Source: PoT sp049331405 (lineage in GTDB: Bacteria > Planctomycetota > Planctomycetia > Isosphaerales > Isosphaeraceae). Taken from it: a stretch of DNA of 64,000 bases. The notes under the pieces are model-generated. The model was not told the DNA's origin and did no database searches. It saw nothing but the letters and a program-made list of their open reading frames with translations. This document shows, piece by piece, positions 1 through 7,056 of this stretch (position 1 is its first letter; each line of letters begins with the position of its first letter). The position numbers and the translations under genes were made by a program. The stretch lies in contig NZ_CP186274.1 in assembly GCF_049331405.1 (NCBI RefSeq), forward strand, positions 992,001 through 1,056,000. Direction: 5' to 3'.

Positions 1-59
1 CCGTGTTTCCCCTCAAGGGATAGGTAAACGACAAGCACGGGAGATCGACCTGCCCATGT

Positions 60-76
60 GTCGGTTCGATTCCGAC
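60..76 (+). other. tRNA T-arm-like stem-loop (no complete tRNA found)
   Basis: A perfect 5-bp stem (GTCGG/CCGAC) encloses the 7-nt loop TTCGATT, which fits the consensus tRNA T-loop. The following bases (CAGCCGT) have no complementary acceptor strand within the window, and no convincing anticodon or D arm was found in bases 1-59. It may be the 3' end of a degenerate or unusual phage tRNA, a tRNA remnant, or chance. Confidence 0.3.
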
Positions 77-90
77 CAGCCGTCATCTGG

Positions 91-111
91 CCCGCTCAAC
101 GTCAGAGCGGG
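91..111 (+). terminator. GC-rich hairpin upstream of the TerB-like gene
   Basis: Perfect 7-bp inverted repeat CCCGCTC/GAGCGGG with a 7-nt loop, followed by TCATGTCT. It could end transcription coming from the left; there is no clear U-tract. Confidence 0.35.
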
Positions 112-144
112 TCATGTCTAGAGATGAGCAGGGGAGACAGGTTT

Positions 145-591
145 ATGGGGTTCCTGGACAAGCTCAAGTCGTTCGCGTCGGGGACCGGCCTCGGGGCCGA
201 GTTCGCCAAGATACGGGACCGTGCCGCGGTCAACGCCACCCTGGCGGCCATCGCCCTCGTCGCCGGGGCCGACGGCGACATCGAGCCGGCCGAGCGGAAG
301 GCCGGGGCCGACTTCGTCCGCAAGGGCGACCTCTTCCAGTCCTTCGACCGCGAGCAGCTCGCCACCACGCTCGAGGGCTACTACTCCAAGGCGACCAACG
401 AGATCGCCAAGCAGGACCTCTTCGACGCGATCGGGAAGGTCAAGGGGACCGACTACGCCCGCTCGGTGGTCAAGATCGGGATCGGCATCGCGGGCGCCGA
501 CGGCGAGTTCGAGCCGCAGGAGAAGGAGATCCTCCGCGAGGTCTGCCTGACCCTCGGCCTCAACCCGGTCGACTTCAAGGGGCTCGCATGA
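145..591 (+). CDS. TerB-like (tellurite-resistance TerB fold) protein
   Basis: The 148-residue protein has two acidic motifs of the TerB type: ADGDIEPAE near residue 45 and ADGEFEPQE near residue 115, each at the start of a helix, as in the metal-binding TerB fold. TerB proteins are cytoplasmic, often linked to tellurite or stress resistance and to phage-related gene sets; their biochemical role is not settled. The start at 145 was chosen because GGGGAGACAGG lies just upstream; an upstream in-frame start at 58 has no ribosome site and would cross the hairpin. The stop overlaps the next start as ATGA. Fold assignment is fairly sure; the role in this element is not known. Confidence 0.75.
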   Translation: MGFLDKLKSFASGTGLGAEFAKIRDRAAVNATLAAIALVAGADGDIEPAERKAGADFVRKGDLFQSFDREQLATTLEGYYSKATNEIAKQDLFDAIGKVKGTDYARSVVKIGIGIAGADGEFEPQEKEILREVCLTLGLNPVDFKGLA

Positions 592-749
592 ACCCGGCCA
601 AGGTCGCGTTCCTGGTCGGCGTCGCCCTGGCCCTCTCGCTGGCCATCGTGCTCATCAACGCCTTGCCGCTCATCTTCGACGTCCTGACGGTCTCGGTCTG
701 GACGCTGGGCGGGATCGTGTTGGGCCGCAAATCAACCGCCTGGTTCTGA
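588..749 (+). CDS. Small membrane protein
   Basis: A 53-residue hydrophobic protein whose ATG overlaps the stop of the TerB-like gene (ATGA), so the two are probably translationally coupled. Residues about 6-27 and 30-48 are hydrophobic and could form two transmembrane helices with a short polar end. I recognise no family. It may anchor or act with the TerB-like protein, but that rests only on the coupling. Confidence 0.55.
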   Translation: MNPAKVAFLVGVALALSLAIVLINALPLIFDVLTVSVWTLGGIVLGRKSTAWF

Positions 750-858
750 ACCATGCTCCGCAAAGGGCGATGGAGGCGGCCCGGGAGTCAGCCGGCGAGT
801 GTCCCGGTGCCCGTCAAAGTTAACCCCGGCCAACGTGACAACCCAGATGCCTACTCAG

Positions 859-886
859 CCTGCCGGGCAGGCCAATGCCCGGCAGG
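859..886 (+). terminator. Strong GC-rich hairpin before the sigma-factor gene
   Basis: Perfect 11-bp stem (CCTGCCGGGCA/TGCCCGGCAGG) with a 6-nt loop, followed by TTTC. It sits between the TerB pair and the sigma gene, so it probably ends the first transcript. The rest of 750-913 holds no gene. Confidence 0.6.
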
Positions 887-913
887 TTTCACCCCACACA
901 ACAGGAGACGACC

Positions 914-1654
914 GTGCTAGCGACCCAGGAAGCGAGGATCGGCGCAACAAAAAAGGGTGGGGCGCCCGACAGCACCCCACCCACCAACGAAAGCACAGGC
1001 GATCAAATTATAGCACAAGAGAACGTCGAGGCCAGCCCCGGCCTCACCCGGGCCCAGCAGGCCTTGTGCGAGGCCCACTACAAGCGGGCCAGGCGGATCG
1101 GCCGGGCGTTCGCCCGCAAGTATCCGCAGTTCAACATCGACTGGAGGGGGGCCGTCCACGAGGGCCTCGTCCAGGCCGCCCGGACGTACCGCCCCGACAA
1201 GGGGGCCTCGTTCGAGACCTACTCCCGCCAACGCGTCGAAGGCTCGTGCTTCGATTTCATGCGTCGGGAACGCCTCAAGGGCTACGGCCGGTCGCGCGGC
1301 TACGAGGGGGCCCCGAAGCTCTGGAGGCTCGAGGAGGCCGAGTGGCTGCTCAGCGGCACCCGCAAGGTGCTGGGCGCGCGGCGTCCGCTGCTCAAGGCCC
1401 TGACCTCCGACGAGCCCCCGGTCGGCTCGGCGATCGAGGCCGAGGAGTCCGCCGAGGAGGTCCGCCGCCTGACCCGCTGCCTCCGTCGCCGCGAGCGGGA
1501 GATCATCCGCCGGTACTACATCGGCGACCGCCCGACGTTCGCCGAGTTGGGCCGGGACCTGGGGCTCTGCGAGTCCCGCGTCTGCCAGCTCCACTCCGCC
1601 GGCCTCGAGGAGCTCCGCCACGAGATCGAGGCGGGGAAGGGGCGTGCGGCATGA
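914..1654 (+). CDS. RNA polymerase sigma factor, sigma-70 family (FliA/WhiG-like layout)
   Basis: The 246-residue protein has a region 2-like segment (about residues 50-110, including a WRGAVHEGLVQAA stretch and a FETYSRQRVEGSCFDFMR stretch matching the core-binding and -10 recognition helices). It also has a region 4 helix-turn-helix near the C terminus (TFAELGRDLGLCESRVCQLH). A GTG at 914 was chosen as start because CAGGAG lies 8 nt upstream; no ATG lies close enough to a ribosome site. It would direct core RNA polymerase to promoters of the element or divert it from host promoters. The stop overlaps the next ATG (ATGA). No anti-sigma factor is recognisable nearby. Family assignment is confident; target promoters are unknown. 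Confidence 0.85.
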   Translation: MLATQEARIGATKKGGAPDSTPPTNESTGDQIIAQENVEASPGLTRAQQALCEAHYKRARRIGRAFARKYPQFNIDWRGAVHEGLVQAARTYRPDKGASFETYSRQRVEGSCFDFMRRERLKGYGRSRGYEGAPKLWRLEEAEWLLSGTRKVLGARRPLLKALTSDEPPVGSAIEAEESAEEVRRLTRCLRRREREIIRRYYIGDRPTFAELGRDLGLCESRVCQLHSAGLEELRHEIEAGKGRAA

Positions 1655-1932
1655 ACGTCATGCAATGCCTGCGGATCTTCGGGCCGATCGGCGTCCACGA
1701 CATCGCCGATCGCGGCGAGATGACCCACAAGGAGGCTTTCGGCGAGCTCGGCACGATGCTCGTCATGCGGCTCGCCGAGGAGGTGCGTGAGGGCAAGTTC
1801 GACCTCACCGAGGCCGGCCGGCTCGTCTACGAGCGGCTATTCGCGAAGAAGGAGGACGACCAGGTCGAGCTCCGGTTCGCCGATGACGGGGCGGGATGCG
1901 TCGGGGTCGCCGTGCTGGAGGGCCTCCGATGA
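1651..1932 (+). CDS. Hypothetical protein, winged-helix-like
   Basis: A 93-residue protein that starts with ATGA overlap on the sigma-factor stop and itself ends in an ATGA overlap with the next gene. The pattern of a start segment followed by LTEAGRLVYERL (about residues 53-64) resembles the recognition helix and wing seen in small phage winged-helix proteins (DFDLTxxGxxxYE type). No catalytic motif is visible. It probably belongs to the same transcript as the sigma factor and may be regulatory. Function not known. Confidence 0.6.
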   Translation: MNVMQCLRIFGPIGVHDIADRGEMTHKEAFGELGTMLVMRLAEEVREGKFDLTEAGRLVYERLFAKKEDDQVELRFADDGAGCVGVAVLEGLR

Positions 1933-2375
1933 TCGAGCAACTCATGGAAGTCCTCGCCCGCGAGGAGCAGACCCCCACCGGCCTGCGGAGGACGCTGCTC
2001 AAGGGCCACTCCGACGCGTGGATCCGGTCCAGGCTCGACGCCCTCGTCAAGTCGGGGCACCTGCTCCGGCGGGACGAGGTCCGGGGCCGGCACACCGTCC
2101 TCCACTACCGGGCCTCGAAGCGACGGCCTCGCATCGAGTCGGCCAAGGTCTCGTTCGAGGCGAAGGCCCCGAACCTCCGGGCGCTCCGGGCCAAGCAGGC
2201 CCAGGAGGCCAGGGCCCTCGAGTCGCTGCTCTCCAAGGCGAACAGCCGCATCGAGGTCATCGACCGGGACGTGCCCTTCAGGGAGATGCCGCCGAGGCTG
2301 CGTAGCCGGGCCCTCACGCGTTCGTTCGAACGACGCGATATCGCGAAGCTCACGGCGGAGGCCAACTGGCGATGA
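1929..2375 (+). CDS. Hypothetical winged-helix DNA-binding protein
   Basis: The 148-residue protein has an N-terminal segment (about residues 1-60) with the layout of a MarR/GntR-like winged helix: TGLRRTLLKGHSDAWIRSRLDALVKSGHL followed in sense by a basic wing (described here by position only beyond 20 residues: helix at about 17-45, basic hairpin 48-62). The remaining two thirds are charged and helical. It is translationally coupled on both sides by ATGA overlaps. It may regulate the early operon; the target is unknown. Confidence 0.6.
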   Translation: MIEQLMEVLAREEQTPTGLRRTLLKGHSDAWIRSRLDALVKSGHLLRRDEVRGRHTVLHYRASKRRPRIESAKVSFEAKAPNLRALRAKQAQEARALESLLSKANSRIEVIDRDVPFREMPPRLRSRALTRSFERRDIAKLTAEANWR

Positions 2376-2656
2376 GCATCATGCGTGGCCACCGGGCGTT
2401 CGTCCAGCTCACCAAGGTGGGCGAGTGCAACGAGAGCGGCAAGGAAGTGCTGTCCTTCAGCCTCAAGGGCAAAGCGATCGCCGACCCCGACCGGGCGATG
2501 GACCTGGTCATCGGGTTCATCCACAAGCTTCTGCCCCACGCCCACTACTCGTCGTCCAAGGCCCTGCAAGCCGACCTCAAGCGGCTCAAGGCCTACATCG
2601 ACGGGATCGGCGAGCAGAAGCCGAAGGACGATCCCGAGAAGGAGCAGCCCAAGTGA
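2372..2656 (+). CDS. Hypothetical protein, 94 residues
   Basis: Start overlaps the previous stop (ATGA). The protein is mixed alpha/beta by composition and ends in a Lys/Glu/Pro-rich tail. No signal peptide, membrane segment or known motif is visible. It is the last gene of the sigma-factor run. I do not recognise it. Confidence 0.6.
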   Translation: MSIMRGHRAFVQLTKVGECNESGKEVLSFSLKGKAIADPDRAMDLVIGFIHKLLPHAHYSSSKALQADLKRLKAYIDGIGEQKPKDDPEKEQPK

Positions 2657-2835
2657 AGTCATCCGCGACGACGAGGGTGGCGAGCCGCCACCGCCCGGAC
2701 GATCGGGAGGCCCTCACGCCGGGCCCGCGGTGCGACTCCGCCGCCGTCGCCTCCCCGGGCAGGACCGCCCGGGTTCACTCGAGACGCGGGGACCGACGCC
2801 CCGCCCGCATCCAACGAAAGCACAGGAGCACCGAG

Positions 2836-3306
2836 ATGGAAGTCACCGAAGTCAGGGTCAAGCTCACGAACGACCGCACCGACCGCAAGGAACGCCTCCG
2901 CGCCTTCTGCTGCATCACGATCGACGGCGTGTTCGTCGTCCGCGACCTGAAGGTCATCGAGGGGGTCAACGGCCTCTTCGTCGCCATGCCGTCCCGGAAG
3001 ATCGGCGACCGCTGCGGCAAGTGCGGCGTGAAGAACCACCTGCGGGCCCGATATTGCAACCACTGCGGCCGACAGCTCGACGAGCATCGGGCCCCCCGGG
3101 ATTCCGAGGGCCGGGACAAGCTCTTCTGCGACATCGCCCACCCGATCGTCCCCGGCGCCCGGGCCATGATCGAGCGGGCCGTGGTCGAGGCCTACCGCGA
3201 GGAGCTCGTGCTGGCCAGACAGCCCGGCTACGTCAGCACGTACGACGACATCGACCACGAGCACGAGGTCGCCTTCGCCCGCATGGCGATGCGACGCTCG
3301 GCCTGA
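2836..3306 (+). CDS. SpoVG-family protein with an inserted zinc ribbon
   Basis: Residues 1-55 match the SpoVG family (EVTEVRVKL start; GVFVVRDLKVIEGVNGLFVA core) and residues 98-125 continue it (FCDIAHPIVPGARAMIE). SpoVG proteins are small site-specific DNA/RNA-binding regulators first known from Bacillus and are also found in phage-like elements. Between the two halves, about residues 56-97 hold a zinc ribbon with Cys60, Cys63, Cys74 and Cys77, which canonical SpoVG lacks. Start 2836 follows CACAGGAG at the usual distance. It probably regulates transcription or RNA use in the element. Family assignment is confident; the effect of the insert is unknown. Confidence 0.85.
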   Translation: MEVTEVRVKLTNDRTDRKERLRAFCCITIDGVFVVRDLKVIEGVNGLFVAMPSRKIGDRCGKCGVKNHLRARYCNHCGRQLDEHRAPRDSEGRDKLFCDIAHPIVPGARAMIERAVVEAYREELVLARQPGYVSTYDDIDHEHEVAFARMAMRRSA

Positions 3307-3359
3307 CCGCGACGACACATCGGTACTGGACGCCGAGCAAAGGACTGCGACGCGTTATT

Positions 3360-3390
3360 GCCCCGGCCGGCCCATCCCGCCGGCCGGGGC
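3360..3390. terminator. Strong GC-rich hairpin after the SpoVG gene
   Basis: Perfect 11-bp stem (GCCCCGGCCGG/CCGGCCGGGGC) with a 9-nt loop, 54 nt after the SpoVG stop. No U-tract follows. It probably ends the sigma-SpoVG transcript. The stretch 3391-3651 holds no gene that I can support. Confidence 0.55.
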
Positions 3391-3510
3391 GAACGAGACC
3401 AACGAACGACGAGGGGGACAGATGCTTCGGCTTGCGGCAGAGGCAAACAACGATGGTCGGTGGGAGGCTGGGCTGCGGTCCGGCCACAGGCCCAGCTTGC
3501 CCCGGCAAGT

Positions 3511-3527
3511 CCAGGTTCGAGCCCTGG
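3511..3527 (+). other. tRNA T-arm-like stem-loop
   Basis: Perfect 5-bp stem CCAGG/CCTGG with a consensus T-loop TTCGAGC, preceded by a hairpin (CTTGC/GCAAG) that could be a long variable arm. A possible acceptor partner GGACAG lies near 3417, opposite GTCC at 3530-3533, but the distance (about 118 nt) is too long for a normal tRNA and no acceptable anticodon arm was found. A degenerate or expanded phage tRNA is possible. Confidence 0.35.
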
Positions 3528-3651
3528 CCGTCCGCTCTGAAGGGGGCCGCCGTCAGCTATACTCGATTCACAGCCAAGCAGAGGGCCGTTCCCTCGCGTG
3601 GCTTACCGCGTCCCTGCTCGGGGTGGAAGCCGGGCAGGGCGCGGGCCTATC

Positions 3652-3864
3652 TCACCGTTCAGGCGGGGCCTCGCGTCCCTCCGACTGGGCCATGAACACC
3701 AGGGCCTGGTCGATCAGCTGGCTGGGCGTCGTCCGCTTATCTCTCGCGTACTGGACGACCCAGTCTTTGTATGCCTGCCGGCACTTCAGCGCTATCAACG
3801 CTTCGCGCGGCCCTTCGGGCGTGGGCTTGGGTCCGGTCTTCTTGGCCACGGCGACGGCTTCCAT
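3652..3864 (-). CDS. Small ribbon-helix-helix-like regulator
   Basis: The 70-residue protein has a basic Pro/Lys start (AKKTGPKPTP) followed by a beta-strand-like segment and two helices (residues about 22-60), a layout seen in small RHH/Arc-type DNA-binding proteins such as antitoxins and phage regulators. It is the only minus-strand gene of the element apart from the integrase and is divergent from the gene at 4081, as expected for a repressor. Start at 3864 follows a G-rich ribosome site (GGGGGGTGTG). No toxin partner is visible next to it. The fold call is tentative. Confidence 0.6.
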   Translation of the reverse strand: MEAVAVAKKTGPKPTPEGPREALIALKCRQAYKDWVVQYARDKRTTPSQLIDQALVFMAQSEGREAPPER

Positions 3865-3979
3865 CGGTCACACCCCCCGTAAAGCGGGCGGCTTCGCTAG
3901 CCGTCCATATTACGAAATTCGCCAAAAGGCCAACACTGTTCAAAGTATACCGCCTTCCGGCAAATCTAGAACAACGATA

Positions 3980-4007
3980 TTGCAATTCGGTTTTACCGAG
4001 TTATACT
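3980..4007 (+). promoter_or_regulatory. Candidate sigma-70-type promoter for the 4081 operon
   Basis: TTGCAA and TATACT are separated by 16 nt in an AT-rich divergent intergenic region (3865-4080). The start codon is 74 nt downstream of the -10 box. A second TATACT in the opposite direction (complement of 3944-3949) could serve the divergent regulator gene, but its -35 is poor. Confidence 0.55.
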
Positions 4008-4080
4008 CCATTGCACAGTCAGGGTTGAACGGCAACCTGGCTGATGACTCGGTTCCTGCTTCCACCAGGAGACCCAAAAC

Positions 4081-4443
4081 ATGCCTACCCGAACGTGCGA
4101 TTGCCTCGAGTGCCAGATCATCGACTCCGTCCCCGAGCGTCCCTACGTCGCCCGAGTCCGGGCCTACATGCTGGGCTGCTCGCCCCGCTACACCTCGCAG
4201 GCGATCACGGAAGTCGTCGCCAACATCCGCGACTTCGGCACCGTCGAATGTTGTGAGTCTGTCGATGACTGCGATCGGGCTGCCGTCGAGCGGCTCATCC
4301 CCGACGCCCCGATCGGCGACTGGATCCGCCACGAGGCCTACGTCTGGGCGACGGACGAGTGCGGCTACGCCGAGAACTGCGGCTGCGAATCCTGCCTCCA
4401 CGAGGTCGCGAACCTCGAGGCGATGGGCGCGGCCCTGGCCTGA
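4081..4443 (+). CDS. Hypothetical cysteine-rich protein
   Basis: A 120-residue protein with nine or more Cys, including a CDCLEC motif at residues 6-11 and a CGCESC motif near residue 100. These may bind metal, but the spacing does not match a ribbon I know. Its start follows AGGAG with 9 nt spacing. It is the first gene after the divergent promoter region and lies upstream of the helicase, so it is probably an early gene. Function not known. Confidence 0.65.
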   Translation: MPTRTCDCLECQIIDSVPERPYVARVRAYMLGCSPRYTSQAITEVVANIRDFGTVECCESVDDCDRAAVERLIPDAPIGDWIRHEAYVWATDECGYAENCGCESCLHEVANLEAMGAALA

Positions 4444-4474
4444 CGCCGACGGCGGCGACGCCATAGAAACACGA

Positions 4475-4606
4475 ATGACGCCCCGGGCTCGCGAGGCATC
4501 GCCGACGCCCACGTCGAAGGAACGCGCCGAGCGGGCCGGGGCCATGCAGATGATCGAACGTCCTTCACGAATCAACGCGACCGAAATGCAGGAGGTGGCC
4601 CGATGA
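4475..4606 (+). CDS. Small hypothetical protein (43 residues)
   Basis: A short charged protein whose stop overlaps the helicase start as ATGA, the same coupling used throughout the element. There is no recognisable domain. Upstream of its ATG there is no good ribosome site, so it could also be only a leader that couples translation to the helicase. Confidence 0.35.
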   Translation: MTPRAREASPTPTSKERAERAGAMQMIERPSRINATEMQEVAR

Positions 4607-7056
4607 CGATGGCAGGACTCAAGGCGAACGACCCGTGGGCGATGGAGGTGGAGGGCAGGGCGTCTGTCGTCCCGTCCAACCGCCTCAGGCTCCGCGGCAG
4701 CCCCCAGCAGGAGGCCTTCTGGGAGGAGCTGGCGGACCCGAACGCCGGGCACATCCAGCTCGAGGCCAGGGCCGGCACCGGCAAGTCGACCTCGTGCCGC
4801 GAGGGGATGTGGCGATTGCTCGAGCAGGATCCCCGCACGGTCATCCGCTATTGCTGCTTCAACAAGAAGGTCGCCGACGAGTTCGGCGAGAAGTGCCCGC
4901 CCGGCGTGGTCGTCGGGACCATGCACCGCTTCGGCCTCGAGGCCCTCAAGGACGCCTTCGGCAGCAATGTCGAGAAGCACAAGACGTACCTCGTCATCGA
5001 CTCCTTCGAGGGGGGATCCAACCTCCCCCGCTACCTCCGCAAGGCGATCGCGAACGTCGTGAGCCTGGCCAAGAACAACGGCCTTCGGCCCGGCGAGGAG
5101 GGCCTGCGGCAGAAGCTCGACGACCTGGTCTGGATGTACGACATCGAGACGTGGCGGCGTCAGGGCGAGGTGGTGAAATGGGCGGCCCTGGTCCTGACCC
5201 GCTCGGCCGAGCTGACCACCATCCTCGACTTCGACGACATGCTCTGGCTCCCGGTGCTCTACCCGGTCAAGTTCCCCGGCACCGACTTCCTGTTCATCGA
5301 CGAGTGCCTCCCGTCCTGGACGCCGGTCCTGCTCGCGGACGGCTCGTCGATGACGATCGGGAAGATCGTCGAGGACAAGCTGCCGGTCTCGGTGCTCGCC
5401 TACGACACCGCGACGGGGACGCAGAAGGCCTGCCGCGTGACCGGTTGGAGCAAGACCCTCAACCGCAAGCCGCTGGTCAAGATCAAGGTGAAGTGGACCA
5501 AGAAGAAGGGCACGAACACGCCCACCAACTTCGTCATCTGCACCACGGATCACAAGGTCTGGGCGGACGGGCGATGGATCCAGGCCGGCGACGTGCGGCC
5601 GGGGATGACCATGCAGGTGGAGACCTCGGCGACCAAGGTCCAGAAGGGGAAGATCGGCCTCGGCGGGCGAGAGATCCTCTCCGGGGCGATGTCGGCGAAG
5701 AACGAGGCGGGGATCACGGGCAACGCCGAGACCTCCGGCTCGATACCCGCCGACCGGCGTGGCGGCAACGGGCACGGCCCGTCGCTCGCCGAACGCCTGA
5801 TGCTCGAGGCCCTCGGCGAAGGTTGGGTCCACAACCACGTCGTCAGGACCGGGAAGCGGTCCGAGGGCTATCCCCACTGCTACAAGATCGACGTCGCCAA
5901 CCCCGAGCAGATGATCGCGGTCGAACTCGACGGCCATTCGCACGATTCGCCGAGCAGGAGGGCGGCCGATCGCAGGAAGGAAGAGTTCCTCCGCTCGCTG
6001 GGCTGGCAGGTCTTCCGCTTCAAGAACCGCCGCGCGATCCAGCGGACCGAGGAATGCGTCGACCAGGTCATGAGCCCCGCATGCGTCGGCGGCGACTGCC
6101 CGATCGACGCGACGGTCGTCTCCGTCGAGCCGGTCGAGATCTCGGATGACCACGTCTTCGACATCACGGTCGAGGACTGCCACAACTTCTACGCCAACGG
6201 GATCCTGGTGCACAACTGCCAGGACCTGAACCCGGTGCAGCACGAGCTGGCCGAGCGGCTGAGCGGCAGCGGGCGGACGATCGTGGTCGGCGACCCCTAC
6301 CAGTCGATCTACGCGTTCCGGGGCGCCGACTCCGGATCCATGAGAAAGCTCCGCGAGAAGCTCGACGCGAAGGTGATGCCGCTCACCGTCACCTATCGCT
6401 GCCCGAGGTCGCACGTCGAGCTCGCCCGGCAGCTCGTCCCCGACTTCGAGGCCCACCCCTCGGCGCCCGAGGGCGAGGTCCTCGAGGGGGCCAAGGACCT
6501 CATCGGCAAGGCCACGCCGGGCGAGCTGGTCCTCTGCCGCGCGAACGCCCCGGTCGTCCAGGCCTGCCTGCACCAGATCGCGAACCTCGTCCCGGCCGTC
6601 GTCCGAGGCCGTGCCATCGGCGAGTCGCTCCTGACCATCGTCCGGTCGATCGGCGAGGTCCCGACGACCAAGGCGTTCATCGCGTCCCTGGCCAGGTGGC
6701 AGGCGAAGGAGATCGACCGGCTCGACGCCAGGGAGGGCAACGAGGACCTCATCGAGCAGGTCCTCGACAAGGGGATGAGCCTCGAGGCAATCGCCTCGGT
6801 CTGCGACTCCCCGGCCGAGATCGTCCCGACGATCTCGAAGCTCTTCTCCGACGACGACGCGTCCACCCGCGTCACCTTCAGCTCCGTGCATCGCGCCAAG
6901 GGCTCCGAGGCGCGACGCGTCACCTACATCCAGATCCCCTACTCGGAGAAGCGGGACCGGGACCGTCCGCCCCAGCAATGGGAGCTGGACCAGCGCCGCA
7001 ACCTGCGATACGTCGCCCTCAGTCGCTCGCTCGAGACCCTGACCCTGGTTTCATGA
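4603..7056 (+). CDS. UvrD/Rep-type superfamily 1 helicase interrupted by an intein
   Basis: The 817-residue precursor carries a complete SF1 helicase set. Walker A is ARAGTGKST (about residues 53-61), and motif II is split as FIDE, then the intein, then CQDLNP. The rest are VVGDPYQSIYAFRGAD (III), TYRCPRS (IV), FSSVHRAKGSE (V) and RYVALSRS (VI). After protein splicing of residues 235-538 the extein would be 513 residues, a short phage-like helicase, acting as a 3'-5' DNA motor in replication or repair. Residues 9-16 (NDPWAMEV) match the N termini of the next two replication proteins. The start is coupled to the preceding ORF; the stop overlaps the HNH gene. Function is confident, partners are inferred. 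Confidence 0.9.
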   Translation: MTMAGLKANDPWAMEVEGRASVVPSNRLRLRGSPQQEAFWEELADPNAGHIQLEARAGTGKSTSCREGMWRLLEQDPRTVIRYCCFNKKVADEFGEKCPPGVVVGTMHRFGLEALKDAFGSNVEKHKTYLVIDSFEGGSNLPRYLRKAIANVVSLAKNNGLRPGEEGLRQKLDDLVWMYDIETWRRQGEVVKWAALVLTRSAELTTILDFDDMLWLPVLYPVKFPGTDFLFIDECLPSWTPVLLADGSSMTIGKIVEDKLPVSVLAYDTATGTQKACRVTGWSKTLNRKPLVKIKVKWTKKKGTNTPTNFVICTTDHKVWADGRWIQAGDVRPGMTMQVETSATKVQKGKIGLGGREILSGAMSAKNEAGITGNAETSGSIPADRRGGNGHGPSLAERLMLEALGEGWVHNHVVRTGKRSEGYPHCYKIDVANPEQMIAVELDGHSHDSPSRRAADRRKEEFLRSLGWQVFRFKNRRAIQRTEECVDQVMSPACVGGDCPIDATVVSVEPVEISDDHVFDITVEDCHNFYANGILVHNCQDLNPVQHELAERLSGSGRTIVVGDPYQSIYAFRGADSGSMRKLREKLDAKVMPLTVTYRCPRSHVELARQLVPDFEAHPSAPEGEVLEGAKDLIGKATPGELVLCRANAPVVQACLHQIANLVPAVVRGRAIGESLLTIVRSIGEVPTTKAFIASLARWQAKEIDRLDAREGNEDLIEQVLDKGMSLEAIASVCDSPAEIVPTISKLFSDDDASTRVTFSSVHRAKGSEARRVTYIQIPYSEKRDRDRPPQQWELDQRRNLRYVALSRSLETLTLVS
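5305..6216 (+). other. Intein (304 residues) with a DUF559/Vsr-like endonuclease domain
   Basis: It is inserted exactly in helicase motif II (Walker B), between FIDE and CQDLNP. It starts with Cys235 (CLPSWTP, block A), has a block-B-like CTTDHKVW, and ends with a C-terminal Hint block (DDHVFDI, then CHNFYANGILVHN) before Cys539, the usual Asn-Cys splice junction. Between the splicing halves (residues about 395-475) lies a PD-(D/E)XK fold segment of the DUF559/Vsr type (YKIDVANPEQ, then AVELDGHSH, then GWQVFRFKN) instead of the common LAGLIDADG endonuclease. Splicing residues look intact, so it is probably active. Confidence 0.88.

Noticed and set aside
14..22. CAAGGGATA as left copy of an attachment core (also at 20943-20951)
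   Set aside because: Nine matching bases are too few, flanks do not match, and the element probably extends to the left of the window.
3422..4606. A single long plus-strand frame across 3422-4606
   Set aside because: It crosses the minus-strand regulator, the promoter region and the Cys-rich gene in another frame; only its last 43 codons (from 4475) look plausible.
3940..6978. A 1012-residue open frame on the minus strand opposite the helicase gene
   Set aside because: It has low-complexity Arg/Gly/Asp/Val composition, no ribosome site, no known motif and lies antisense to a confident helicase. Such long antisense frames are expected in high-GC DNA with strong third-position bias.
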